Positions 38,427-52,700 of a stretch of DNA of 64,000 nt are shown piece after piece. Position 1 is the first letter of the stretch. Every line of letters starts with the position of its first letter. Location: positions 55,368,909 through 55,432,908 of the forward strand of contig CM034547.1 in assembly GCA_020055645.1 (NCBI GenBank). The letters are read 5' to 3'. The notes under the pieces were generated by a model, which saw only the letters and a program-made list of their open reading frames with translations, searched no databases and had not been told where the DNA came from. This stretch comes from Tomocerus qinae (taxonomy: Eukaryota > Arthropoda > Collembola > Entomobryomorpha > Tomoceridae). The translations under genes were made by a program, and so were the position numbers.

Positions 38427-38669
38427 AATCAGATAGTCAAGTCATTTAATTATATTCGGTACCCAGCACCTGCCTACCGTAGAGTAGTAGGTAGGTTCTC
38501 ATTTTCTTATCGCCTCTCCGCAGAGACGTTTCTGTAGCAGACAAGTAAATTAATAGCGCTGCATCATCCAACTGTAACTCTATTAATGTAAATGATGAAG
38601 CTGATTATTTCCAGATAAGTGAACGAACCCAGTAAATACAAAACAGACGTTGTGGCCTTCCGAGCAAGT

Positions 38670-41600
38670 TTACAGATACATGCCATCAACAAGATAATCA
38701 TGATCTAGCCTATTTTTCCCACGCCTTCTTGTTCCCATACGACGAAGACGGCAGCCAACAATGATCACCATTACGACGGACATACTCACTCCCATAAGAA
38801 AAACAAAGACAGCTCCCGCACCTGCAGTATGAGCCTCCAGCTCCTCTGAAATCCCAAGAAATCAAATTTTTCAAAAGTGAACACAGGAAGAATTGGGTAC
38901 TTATCGTCAAACAAGTTGGAAAATATTTTTTATGAGTCAAATGAATACTATTCAGAATGAGATCGACCCAACCTGCTTGAACATCTGAGGTTTCACTCGT
39001 GAAAGGCTGATGTTTCATTCTTTGCATGATACTCGACTCAAGTTTTTCTTCTTCAGACTTGGGAATGGCTGCAGCGGACGTAATTGCACCGCCGTTTTGC
39101 TGATTAAGAGCCGCTGACGGTGAAAGAAGCCGCCCTGTAGTCATAGACTTCAATGTGGTTGTCGATACAGTTGTGGTTGTCCCTGGCGTTGATTGTTGTA
39201 GCTGCGTTTGTTGCAAACCTGATTGCATTCTGCCGTTTGGAGGTAAGAAGCGAGAAGGATCCATGTACATGGGATTCTGGCTCATCATGTTATTGTTACT
39301 ACCGCTGATCATCAGCGGATTATTTGGATTATTGTTGTAATACTGCTGTTGCTGAAGAGCAGCATTGTTATTATACAACGGCAATTGGGCTAGTCCTCCA
39401 GGTGGTCGTTGTTGCTGCGACTGCGACTGTTGAGGATAGGCAGGATATGGATATGGGGCACTCCCGTAATTGTTATTATTGTTCATGTTGCTTCCTGTTG
39501 CAAAATCAAAGTCAAGTTTGAGTTATACTGAACAGGTGAATGCTAGGCAATTCTATTACCTAACAATTTTACAATTTTTGACAAATTGTGTGGCCATTGT
39601 CTACCAATTATATTTCCTTCGTCACGAAGTTTAAGAACCATTGCAGAATAAACGAAACAGAGGTAGAGTACCTATGTTTATTATGTTACGCAACTTCACT
39701 GTTTATTAAAGGATGGCAAATGTACTTACCACTGCAAATACATTACTCCTCAAATTAATTGCCTAACTATCTGCTTATTACTTGCTCCTTACTACAAGTT
39801 CCTAGGTAGCTAATAACCTGCTTGCACTGTTGGCTGAATAATGAAGACCGGACGGGTGCTTGTATGCTACATTATTGCAAATATTACTTCAAGATTATTA
39901 GAAATATGTGACAGTTATTGCAAAAATTACAGTGCGTATTTTTATTGTATTCAGTCAGTCAAATTCATCTTGGTTACGCCTTATTACATTACATTCACCA
40001 ATGAATATATAATGTGTGATCAAAAGATGCGATTTTATTGCGTTTTGTATAAGCTCTTTAGGTTGATGCATACCAAAAAACCTATTTTTCTGTCCATTAT
40101 ATTGGATTCTGACAATTGTTTTGCCAAAATGCTAAAATCAAGAGTTAATTTATTCATGGTAATTAGTTTCCACACAATTTACATGCATATGTTTATGCAG
40201 CACTTGTATGTATGTGTTGCATACGTTGAATTACAGTAAACACTAAAGATTATTAAATTACTAACACATTCGAAAATATGATCATTTGTTGGGATCTGAA
40301 TAAGTTTTAGAGGATAGATACGTGCGAAGATACATGAAAGCTTTCTTACCGTATAGACCATTGCTTGGAATTCCTGCTGATCCGGATACTACCGCAGGTA
40401 AAGACATAGGTGGTCCATACCCATTTGCAGACTCAACATTCCCATAGTCGTAGTTCTTCCAATAAGGGCTGAAAATAACAGACGCATTCGAATAAATGCC
40501 GTGTCTTACGGATACACACAAACAGTAGTTTATAGTAACTAGAATGGGCAATTTTGAGATATAGTACACATGATTCAATTGCATTTACTGTAAATTGAAG
40601 ATTGTCCCATATTTTTAAGTCATTTTTGTGGTAAATGATTATTTTTTGCTCCATTAGAACATAATAAAAGAGCCTCAACAAAGTACCTATGCCTATACGG
40701 AATATTATGAAATATATAACAATAAAAGTAAGTACAAGACTAAGGTGCAAGGACAATACTGCAAGATTGCATCACATAAGGTTACTAGCATAGCATTCTG
40801 AATTGCCGTTACACTTACAACTGTTACAAACATATAATTATTCTTAGCAGATACATAATAGATGTACTAAGTATAAGTTCAGTATGCATTAGTATTTTCT
40901 TCAAGCCTTGGTGAAGTAAATGTTAATTTTTAGTAGGTGCATTTCAAATTCTAGTCTGTCTCCCACCACATAAGAACATGTATTGCCCAATCCCATGTAA
41001 AATTTACGCGAAATAAATTCCTCAGGGAGCTCAAATTGTGACATTGGCACTAATTATATTAGTGCAATGCATCCTGCATCTCATCATTTTTGCTGCCTTC
41101 ATCTCCCTATGATGGATCACCAGAATACCGCCTAATGGTGCTATTTAGTTTGCATCACACATTTTCGAGTAAATTTGCACGCTACTTACTGCATTGCTCG
41201 TGTCCACACAGAGCGTGGGGCAGAATAAATACTATTGGTGTGAAATATGTCTAATTAGCATGGCATAAATTAAACTAGTACTTTTAACAGATTACACCGT
41301 ATACTTTGATATTACTCATCCATTTATTAGATATTTTAACATTTAAACTTTGAAGGAAATCTTTATCTATGTGATCCCGCAAATGTCGTATTTATTGTCC
41401 ATTAACAGAATATACTCTTCAAAATTGAGACGCATGAATTTATACATTTATTTACACAATCTTCAAGTTGTTATCATATTTTTAACTTCCACAATTGCTA
41501 TCCATCAACTTGACATCGTTGTGAAAAGTTACTAAAACCTAGACTTGTTCTATTAGTATTACTTCTATGAAGGGGTAATAAGAGTAGCAATAAAAGACTA

Positions 41601-44600
41601 TTAATTTCGGATGCTAGAAGCTGAAATTCTGGAATCTGGAACGGCAGACTAGGATGGTGTAGCCGTAAATAAAGCAAGAAATGGCAAATAGCATTGGGAT
41701 GAGGATTTTGTTCATCGATGAATTTCCTGTGCTCTCTTGTGTTACTGCCGCAGTCATAAAAGTTTATGAACCCCTTCTGAGACTTGAGAAATCAGTCAAC
41801 CGATAGATCATTATAGAGGTATAGTATTTTCGCATTGCACTACTGCATAGGAATTAGGACAGTATTTGTCTATCTTGTCAAAAGCTGTGCATGTGTACAG
41901 TTCATGGATGACAATAGTAATGTCACCTCTAAATGACAAGGGTGTGCCAACCTTTCTCGACAGCAAACTTTTCTGTGTTCAATATAGCTCAGGCTAAACA
42001 CATCCTCTGAATTTAATTTAGGTGTATTTTAGTAACTTCTGACTAATGTTTATGTAGATTTAAGAACTTTAGTTCATCTTTTGCATTCATAAAGTTGGTT
42101 CTACCTTAAAGTTCATTTACCTAAGATTATCTTTAGAAAATGAAGTAGATATTTGTAGGTAGATACTAAAAAGAAACAATAGTAATCCAACAAATTACAT
42201 TCATCCGTTCTATTTCCTTACTTAGCTTTTACATGCAATTACAACTGCTCCGGAACAAAAAATTAAATATTTACACTTTTGATGCTCACCAAGAGTTTTG
42301 CTCTTTGCTCTACACTTAAATAATGATTCACTCCTTGAGAGACTCTCTGGACTAGTAACTTACCCACTGTAGTAATGGGGGACACTTGGGAGTTATAAAT
42401 AAGTTGCATCTTTGGTAATGCTATTTTATTTACTGTCATTGCAGTTTTCTTGACAATTATAATCGTAGTATCTACGAAATTCTGTTTTGTGAATGTAGTC
42501 CGAGTCTTTTTATGTAGTAATTGATGATTAGTACGAAACAGTTCAATAAATAGGCCAATACGATGTTCTTTTTAAGAATCTAAAGAGTTCTAAAGATAAA
42601 AGGGTGGAGAGGATAATGTACAATTACAGCTAAAAGTTAAAAGCTATTTACCTGTGCATTTGCTGTTGCAATTGAATCCCATAATTCTCGTCTAGAACTC
42701 CTCCTTCTTTGTGATTAAAAATCTTTAGAGTATCACTCTTGCCACCCAACGACTGAGAGGAAGAGGATTGGGCGAGGCGGAAGTCTTCTTGAGATGGCTT
42801 TGTCATGACATTCACAATTGTGTCAGCTTGACTGGCACCGGATGACAATTGTTGGGCTCCTTGTGGCAATGGCAGAGGTACTATCATTGACGTCTTTGGC
42901 TTTTGCTGGATCTTAGTAAGAACCGGGTCACCTTTAAAAAGAGCATCAAATTGTATTTTATGTATTTAGGTACAAAATTCTAACCTTCAAAGCGAATTCA
43001 AAGTCAATGTTCAATTTTCCCATTAATTACAAGAAGCAAAGCTATCAATATATAATGGGCATGATCTGCCGATTCTTGCCACAATAGAATTTAAAATTTT
43101 TTTTACTAATTTTTGTTTCGTTTACTTCACACGACCAACCAATATGAAAATGGTTTGAAGCAACATAATATTATGCTTCTTTGGCTTTAATTTAGACTCA
43201 GAGCTAGAGGATATAAGTTGCTACTTAAATTATAGACTCCTACATAAAAAATCATTCGTCTCTGTCTAATAGATATAGATAGGTCTCCACAATTGTTTTC
43301 CATTAAATCCGTTTCATTAAATCTTCTGAAAATGGCTCTCTTTACACATCTATTAGCTTCACGCTCTATAAAACCCTTCAAAGTGACACGAACAGAGCTA
43401 TTAGTGTAGCGATGTTTTCTTGCTTCAATACATTTGCAATCGAAAACAAAGTAAAAGGGACGCAGTCAACCTTTAATTGCTTGCCACAAAACAAGCACGT
43501 AACTATCATGCAAACATGAGATCTGCCGATGAAGGGAATGAATTATACTATGATTATATCGTGTTCAGACTTTGCTTCATTATTCTCCCTTTAGCAGACT
43601 ATCACATGCAAGTTGGTTTATTGCTCTATGCAAATCCAATTTAAAACTTTTGATTTTCATGGAATTTTCATTAACTTGCTCTGTGCCTGGGAATTTTCAT
43701 AAGACAGCGATGACTACCAGTACAACTAATACTAACACTTCAAAGTGTATCCTTTACCAACTACATAGACTTAAAAATGAAACTTTTATATAGAAAATTT
43801 AATTTTCTCCCTATCACTACTATAACTTAATACTTCATTTTAATTGTACAACCCACCTATCTGTACAACAAAATACAACCAATATCAGTACAAAGACTAA
43901 CTACTATACTTACACGTATAAGTGCAATTTCTACTTCAGAAAAACTTTCTTAGTAGTGTATCCTACTATTTCAATTTAAAGGTATAGTAAATAGTTTACA
44001 ACAAGCAACATAATTCTGTGATAGTATTTAATGCACTCAGACATGTACTTTTAAGTAGATAAAACCATAAAATTGAAAAGTCTGATAAATATTTACATCT
44101 TGAAACTGTGAGGAATATCAGATGTGTCTAATCTGGCTTGACGGATGGGCTCCTTTCTCCAAAATAACAACTATACGGATGTTTAGCTCGTTACGATGAG
44201 AAGTAAGTAAAATAACTGTGCAGTTCAAAAAGTAGTAGAGTCATAATTCTCTTCTCGAGTGGTTTATTATTTATCATTAAGTATATCTGATGGGGAAGAA
44301 ACTTGACAGAGAAGTTGACTTTGGCCTGTGTCTTGAAATTGAAAATGGAATTGGGAGGAGGTTATCCATGTCATATTCTTCTCATTTTCATGACGAGGCG
44401 TGAATCGGAGACTTGTTTCTAATTCTAATATCTCTGTCTTTAAGGCAAGGGGAAGATACCAATCGTATTTTATTCAACATGTATTATATACAGTATCATA
44501 TTCTTATACATGGCTGTGGTTAACCTTATCCTATGCTAAATCTGCATATGCAATTTGCGTACTGAAATCATCCATTAGCATTATGATAAATAAGACAGTC

Positions 44601-47600
44601 TCCGATAAAATGTCTTCAAGTTTAACACGACACAGACACTATTCAGATAGATATATCTTAGCATCAACACCAATTACTTTGCTCATCTGTATTTAATTCA
44701 TCTGTATTTAATATACTTGAAGACAATTTAGAAATCGCTTTTCTCCAACATTTAAATAAATAAAGTCATTCTGTGAAACTTGAAACGTTGTGCATGGGGA
44801 ATTAGATATAAGAACCTACTTATTGTTGGTATGTAGAAGTCGCAAATTCAGCCAGCAACAGCAATTCTACTATAGGAACTACTGCATAGTGATTGCAGAG
44901 TAGGCACATTTCTTGTATTCTTTATTTCTACTTAATTGTAGCTGCTTTATCTGCACGTGTATACTATGAATCAGAAGTGTGCAATGAAGTGTCATATTGG
45001 CAATGAACAATAATATCAACCATCAACCTTAATATTTCCTACTATCTACAACTCACTGAATCATTCTTAGTGGTAGATAATGATGTAGGTACCGTGCTTT
45101 CTTTTTCTTATATAGTATTCATGCAAGTATAATTACGTTTTTCTCCATTCACTTCATACTACTTATTACATAGAGACTACTACTAAGTTATCTGTAAATA
45201 TCTGTAACTGCGAATTGGCTCGGGGACATGTAGAATGTAGATAGGAAATAGAGATTCGTAAACACAGGGCTTCACAAGGTGACTGCATTACATGTCAATT
45301 TTATGCCTAGATAAGAAATATGGAAATATTCTGTGAATATTGACACAAGCTACCAATTGCGCAGAAGCTGTGGTGGGATTGATAATTTCACCTGATTTCA
45401 CCACAGCAAAAATGATTAAATATTTTGCAATTTATTTGCATTTTCGTTGAAAAGTAAATACTTGAATACCATACCGGAATATTAAGAGCATCTGTAGATA
45501 ATATAGATAAAATTGATCACGAGATAAATATGCACAAAGATTAAATTTATATCATTGGTATCTGGATATCAAATATCCTCAATATTGTATTTTTTTATTT
45601 CTTGCAGTAAAGCATAAATACCAATAAAATAGGTAGCTACTTTAATCTGCATATGATACTGGGATCAATCTGACATGCCGTCTAGAGATGCACACGTCAA
45701 CAATCTATAATCTACATGCTACACAGTTTCAACATGTATATGGTTTGACGTGTGTAATTATTTACTTCATTTACGGATATGATAGACAGATATAACGGTT
45801 CATTGCACATAGATAAGCATCGGTCGTAGATGGTGATCTTGTCTAATTGTGGCAGACCTTTCTAGTATTACATATAATGTTATGGTTCCACAGAGTATCC
45901 TGTACGCTCTGTACACTACAAGATGCATAGCATTATACTTACTACCGCAAAATTAATATAACCTAATACGTTAGTACTGTAAGATATTGTTGGTTAGGAT
46001 GTGAAGGATCGTGTCGTGTCTGGCTTGTCTTACCTCCTTATACAACTACATCATCAGGTATTTGGTTTCTTGAAACACAAAGTGTAAGTAGAAGTGTAAA
46101 CCATCTGATCTGACCATCATGCTCCGGGTAGATTGTCAAAAGCATGCATCAAACTTGATGGTTTGGATATTAAAGTACAATTTTAAGATTTTACTGGTTT
46201 GAAAGTTAGAATATCTCCTTAGAACTCTATTACGTCTGTTACAAGTAAAAACTTATGCATCGTTGTGTATTAAAACACGCACGATTTTGTTCCTTGTATG
46301 AAGATAATCTGAATGAAATATGTAAAATGGTGATAATAATATTGTGTATATCTATTATGTAGTCACATTTGAAGTTGAGCTGAGTGACTGAACGGAACAT
46401 GATTTGTTGGTGCTTGAGTTTCTGCTGAATTAAGCTTACTAATGCTATATTAGATGCTAAATAAGAAAAGTGATGCATTGTGAGTATACGCACATCTACA
46501 GTTACGTAGGTATAGTTTTTATGCAACATTACGTTAATACTACGGTTTGTAAATTATGGATGAATTGTCTAAAGCAACCCACATATTTATTTACTTTGTA
46601 CAGTAGATTATAGATTATGAAGCACAATGTTAATTCACTACTGAACTGGCTTTGCTAAATGAATAAAAAGCTCCGAGCTACGTCAGATAATGCAAATCTG
46701 GGATAATGCTCACAATAAAGCAATTTTTTCCATGAACACCACGAAAATTCATTTATACCAACGGTACATGAACAACTTCATATCTTCAAGAATGTATACA
46801 CAAGAGTATTAGTGCTTGCAATTCACGAATATACACGTGCAAGTTAATCTTTTCTCTATTAAAGAGATGAGTTTTCCTCAATTCAGTAGGACGGCATTGT
46901 GTATTAAGTTTATGATGACTGAGCGTGTACAAGTAAAAAATACACGGTAATGAAAAACGCAGACGAGCTGGCTGAAGAAACTTGTGAGCAAGCTAGGAGG
47001 TTTTTTAGGAGAAAAATAAAACCAAATTAATGATAGTGCAAATGCAGAGCACCATTCCATTCCAGTTGAATTTGACGTGACTTAAAGGCGTGAGAAAAAG
47101 CATAAAGGTTTTACACGTCATGAGTGTATCTTTATTAAATGACTAGTCTTTATATCTTTTTCGTACATAAACTACCTCCTGGAATATGACATAGAAACTC
47201 ACTTTGACAAAGCATTCCATAACTCTCAATGAGCTACACATGCATAGTGGAGTAGCGAAGGATAATAAAGATTTCCTTTTATGCCCGTTCTCAATGCACA
47301 CAGCTAGCAAACATAAAAACCAAGTAAATGACAAATTATATTTTCATTTCCGCCTTAAAGTTGACGAATAGAATATACCTATCAGGCCCAGCACGAGAAA
47401 AAAGACCTTGAACATTCGTTCTTGTACGTACCCAAACCTAACTGTCTCTTCTTTACTTCTCACTCACTAAATTAACAAAAAACTTTTTCACTTACTCCTA
47501 CTACAGTCTAAATGTATTTCAGGTGGCTACTCAAGAGTCTTCTCCTGTTTAAATACACAATAGTCATTAACTAACACCACAATTCGATACTTGGGTAATT

Positions 47601-49785
47601 GTGTTTAGTAATTCGACACCAATTATTGTCATTATCCAACTCAATGCCTTTAGCAATTCAATTGTGGTCATAATCTAAAACTTTTTATCCTACCAACGAA
47701 TCAGGAAAACGAAAACATTTTCATCTATCTTCTACACATGTTACAATAATAAATGCTTATCTTCCAGCATTTTGTGGCTATATTTAAAAAATCTCTCTTT
47801 CACATATCTATTATTGAAGCCCAATGAAAAATATGCCCTCAGCGGAATAAATGCTTGTATAAACTTCTAGATGCGGATTTACTGCAAAGGTTTCTTTTTT
47901 GTTAGAATTTAAAATATTGTAGCGCACTGTTGCACTAATATGTATACAGCTTTAATAATAACATGTATTACAAACAGGAAATTAATTCTACTTCAATCAT
48001 TATGGATGACAGTGAATTTGAAAAGTATCTTGTGTGAATAATATGAAAATGGTACAAAAAGTGGCTTCTACATTCTGTGGATATCTTATGCTGCTATTTT
48101 TAGAGAATCAGCTTTGTTGTCTTTCTGTGTTTATATTTTACAAGAATATCATAAGATTATACTGACATGAAAGCTATTATTACACTATAAATGAGTATAC
48201 ACTATGCAAGAAAGTGCACACTTACATAGTAGATAATATGGTAAGACAATAATGCACATAAATTGATAACAATTGATATTAATACTTAATCATAACTGTA
48301 CCTACTTTACATACTGCATGTACACGCTTAATATGCAAGTGAGTGGAGATAATGAACAGCAATATCCAATTGAAATTCAATGTATCGTAAAGAGAAATTG
48401 GTTATATGGGCAGTTACTAAGATAAGTACGCAAAATTAGTTCAGTAGTTCCTCATAATTTCCTGCCACATGCCTTGTTTTATATGCACTAATCAGTCTGG
48501 GTAAATATCTTCAGTTAAGAGAAATCTGCTCTGGAAATAGATAAAGCTTCCTTCTTATAAGTAAACCACGGAGATAATCCTGGTATTATATTCCTCTCTG
48601 CCATACTCATCGCATGTTTGTGAATCTGAGTCTCATCTGCAGCTTATCTGCTTGTCCCATACATTGCTTTACTTGTACAATGCACTTATTCTTCCTTATA
48701 CAGAGTACAGGGTAGTACATTAACATATGTAAAAATAACATTTAACCTCCCCCCCCCCAATTCAAACACACTACCAACATTAAAAATAGATTCAAAAAAT
48801 TAAACTTCAAATAAATGTTAATAAATTAATGTTAGATCTACTTTTTATTCTTTTCGCATCTTTCTTAATTATTTACAAAGATCTACGATGTCAAGAAAAA
48901 TTACTAAAAAAGGTTTTGAGTTTGAAAATACAATTTCAGAAACCAAAAATACCGCTCAGAAAAGTATGAGGAGAGAAAATCTTTGTACCGCAAAATTAAT
49001 GACAGAGATCTTAATACATGTGCTACCCTGTAGAACATAATATAATCTTGGCCATAAAGGTATCAGGTAATAGATATGACTTTAATGACTAATACCGTTT
49101 GCACAGATTATCTACGCCCTAATATGAGACCAAAGACAAAGAGCGTATTATCTTTAGATTTGTGACAAATTACAGTGACTCTTAAAACTTGAAGACCATC
49201 AATGTGCAATAAAGATTTTGTAGAGACGATTATCAGATTTGACAAGGAAACCAATAATTATCTGTATTATCAAAGACACAGTAAAACATTGGGACATAAA
49301 AGCATAGCTAAAAGAAAGACGCAAACAACAGTTGTGCATGAACTGCGATGTGACTATTAAAAGTAATCGTTGCTTTAGTCCTGGGAAAGGAAGTGCTACA
49401 CTGTTGACTTCTATGCAACTCCAATATAAAATATTATTGCTATAAGCATTAGGACAGAAGTAGACAGGACACACATACTATATTTCTTTTTGGAAGTAAT
49501 GTCTCCTTTACTGTAAACTGTCTCTATCCCCAACTTGTATTTTTAAATCGTTTTTGTATCCTTTAGTGTTTAGATTAGTTAAGGAATGGTTTAAAAAGTC
49601 CTATTAAAGAGAAACTGTGTGAAATTTTCTCAGGCAATTCTTGGACTTACCGGAAGGGCAATGTAACACGGCGCTTTCGTCAGAACCGTCCGCACACTGG
49701 TTAACACCATCACATACATTGTAGATTCCTATACACTCTCGGGTAGACTTGCATTCGAATTGGTATGGGCCGCACCGTTGGGAAT
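38670..49785 (-). CDS. LDLa-domain type I membrane protein, 3' exons (LRP11-like candidate), 5' end not found
   Basis: Five exons in transcription order: 49651-49785, 42652-42931, 40350-40468, 38973-39494 and 38670-38845. All have GT-AG borders and agreeing phases (1, 1, 2, 1, 1), then a TAA stop. The first visible exon encodes one LDL-receptor class A module with six Cys and the calcium-binding end CADGSDES. Next come a Ser/Gln-rich linker, a Pro/Gly/Asn segment, a Q/N-rich stretch with Tyr and Pro, a Thr-rich (O-glycosylation-like) part, a membrane span (GAGAVFVFLMGVSMSVVMVI, then IVGC), and a basic cytoplasmic tail ending DHDYLVDGMYL. One LDLa module just before a linker and a membrane span recalls LRP11-type proteins (MANSC, PKD, LDLa, TM), but I could not find a MANSC or PKD exon. 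The ligand is unknown. The signal peptide and first exons lie upstream, possibly beyond the window. Confidence 0.75.
38973..39494 (-). CDS. Exon encoding the Q/N-rich extracellular linker
   Basis: The exon encodes about 174 residues. The first two thirds are runs of Asn and Gln mixed with Tyr, Pro and Met (for example MNNNNNYGSAPYPYPAYPQQ). A Thr-rich stretch TTTTVSTTTLKSMTT and a charged segment with SEEEKLESSIMQRM follow. It precedes the membrane-span exon. Codon use mixes CAG/CAA and AAC/AAT, so this is not a recent simple-repeat expansion. The donor at 38972 is GTTGGG, a weak site. Confidence 0.8.
39495..40349 (-). other. Intron of the LDLa-protein gene
   Basis: Phase-1 intron with donor GTAAGA at 40349 and acceptor TTGCAACAG at 39495. 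A 132-codon open frame on the opposite strand (39841-40239) has no recognisable feature and is probably chance. Confidence 0.65.
40469..42651 (-). other. Intron of the LDLa-protein gene
   Basis: Phase-2 intron with donor GTAAAT at 42651 and acceptor TATTTTCAG at 40469. AT-rich, with no other feature seen. Confidence 0.65.
42932..49650 (-). other. Intron of the LDLa-protein gene
   Basis: Phase-1 intron of 6.7 kb with donor GTAAGT and acceptor TTTTTAAAG. A poly-C run lies near 48750. I see no nested gene. Confidence 0.6.
49651..49785 (-). CDS. Exon encoding the LDL-receptor class A module
   Basis: The 135-base exon (phase 1 to phase 1) holds almost exactly one LDLa repeat: CGPYQFEC, CIGIYNVC, then CDGVNQCADGSDES and a last Cys. 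A single-domain exon with equal phases at both ends is typical of shuffled LDLa modules. The acidic D-x-x-x-C-x-D-G-S-D-E calcium site is complete, so the fold should form. Confidence 0.9.
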
Positions 49786-52700
49786 CTGAAAATATGAACA
49801 AAGAATATTCATTAATATACAAAGTGTTGGATATTGAATGCTTATCAACCATACTCATAGGTTTTAGTGAGGTTCATTTTATTATTATAGTGCAGAAACA
49901 TGCAAAGGCCAAATGTGATGTTTATTCTTCGTTCTCCCCAATCAAATACTCTGTTACTCTGTTCTGTGGAAATATCTCCATGCAGCTCTGGAAATACGAG
50001 TTTTCTTCTGTATTCACAAGTGTAAAGGACAAACTAAAGTCAAATCTAGGATTGTGCAAGTATTGACCCAATAACATGATGACATGTTGCAGAACATGAA
50101 TTTTCATATTAATCAAAGGGGCTTGGTTGTCTGCCTACCTAGTAATTATTGATTTGCACTGGGATTCAATTCACACGCATATAATAAGCTTCAATATCTA
50201 AAAGGAAAGTTGTAATTTAGTGGCAACTTTAATTATGCATCCCTACAAATGTAATGTAAATACTACAATTATCATTTTTAATTGCGAATTTGCTTTGTTG
50301 TTCTCATCATAATATCTTTCTGAAATTAATAGGTATTACATATGAGTGAAACTTGATAATATTATAGTTGATTGATACTAAGTAATCTCTAGTAAATAAA
50401 TATACCTCTCTCTCTAGGTTGAATGCGATGCGGTAAAAATGGTAATGTGGGAAAGACAATACAATTAATTTAAATTACAAAAACACCGATTTTACTTAAT
50501 TTGGCAATTGGAATTATTAATCAATTGTTGATAACCTGGATACGTATGCTTCGTATGTTATAACAGCCAAATTTAGTGCAGATTTTACTAGCATTTTAAT
50601 TTGTGCGGTTTTATGTGAATTAATTTTAATCAGGATAATCAGGATTTTAATAAGAATATCTAGAAACTCAATTACATAGTGATGTTTAGACTGTGTATTA
50701 ATATGCAAATATGGAGTTCAAAATAATGGAGATGAATAACAACTACAATCAAATAACTATCATCATACATCAATAATGTCATAATAAACTTTCCTTTCCG
50801 AATTCCGTCTCAAAATAGGATATAATGAAGTGAAGTGATCAATCATGGAGTTAATGAAACTGGTATTTGTTATTTCCCCACCTGAAAATTTTCCACATAG
50901 CAAAGCAGACCTCAAAATATCTTGGTGCAGTACCATGTACAGTTTGTTGACACGTTCATATAGCTCATTTTCGAGGTGCTTATTATAGTACTTAGTGTAG
51001 CTTATTTGAATTAAGTCAAGCCAAACAGGTCTCGCCTTGTCCTTGCATTGTCACCATCAATTGATTAGAGCAAGCCCCTTCATGAGTCTTCAGGGACAGC
51101 AGGAAAGCTTTGGAAAGCTCATACCGAAAGGGCAAGTCTAGCATCTAATTTCTATTTGGCGAGAGGAAACGGTACTTTATGCGTGTTTCTACAAATATGA
51201 AACATTTCACAATTTCCACCGTCAACTAGGTTCTTCCATTAGCGAAACCATACGAATGGGAAAATGGAGGCGTAAATATAATAGCCTCAGTCATCGTTAT
51301 GGGTCTCTAGGAAATAACTATAGGTACCTTTGAACTTTTGTTAAAGTTATTTAATTTCAGCATAGCTACAAGCTACAGGCGGAGATCCCACAATATAATA
51401 TAGAAAGCTGCGGTACTACAAAAGTTAAATGTCAAATGTCAAGCCAAGCCAAGTTTGTATCTACATAGAGTGCAAATATATTTTTTAGTTGAGATACTAA
51501 CTCTAGTAGAGATATACTTAGCAAGTAACACATTGTCGTCCTATCTGCAGTCTTCTGTTAAAATTTAAATATCCGGAGTGTAGGAAATTGGTTTCTTTCG
51601 TCGAAATAGAATTTCTCAGCAACAAAAGGAGTGGCACACATTTCCTCATAATTTAGTCATATAATGAGGCAACTTGAGAGGAGTTAAGTAGAAAACTTCC
51701 AGAAGTTTGAATGCTCTAGTGAAATCGTAAGCGACTTATCGCACTCTCTTAAGATTAGTCATCGTTAGCACTGGGAGCAGGTCATAAATTATGACTATGA
51801 CTGACCATTCACGCCTTAGTTCTTTCGTTCAGATAGAACTACATACTCTTGGTAATTTTAGCCCACTTATCCATATCATACTTATCGTTAGATAATATCT
51901 AATTAGTTTAGGAACAATGCTCTTATTGGCAACCAACAAATCCACACCACTGGGGCACAAAACTTCTTAAAGACTTTATAAACTTCAACATTAATTCCAT
52001 CTTCTCCATCCTAAAAGTGTTTCTGCTATTCATGCTTAAAATTCTAAGTTCGCTTTGAAGCTAATGATTTACCATTGTGCTTATGTGCTTTATGCATAGG
52101 TTTCCCAGAAATTATGACCTTCTGCTTTCTAAGTACCATGTAAGTTGCACTTCTGGACCATTAAACATTAAATCCCATACACTATATACAGGACTAACTA
52201 TGTGCTTGTATGAATATTGAATATTTGCACAATAAATATTAGCAATTACATGTTCTAATGAGGTGTACAGAAGCAAACTATCATGCAGTACACAAAATTG
52301 ACCTTGTTCAAAATGCAGCTCTCACAGGATAATTTATTTCCTAAAACCTCATACTCATCTATTTAGCATAAATACATGCAATAGCGTAGCTAATATATTT
52401 TAATTGGTATTTAGCCAGTTGCCATTTTCTTTGCCAATAATTGTAGTACATTATTGTGGTTTTGCCAGTTTGGTAGTAAAATGCAAATTTTCAAGAATTA
52501 ATGGTTAATTTTAATTACCTGGTTGAAAAAGATAAGAAATTGCACAACACAAATCTTCACGTGTAATACCTGCACAAGATTTAGATCAAGATTGCTTTGA
52601 ATAATGAAGCGTTTAATAAAGCAGGATGTAAGTTATGATTTTATTGCAACGCAGAGGTAGACAGTTAAGCACTGCTGCATTATAAGTAGGTAATTATAAT

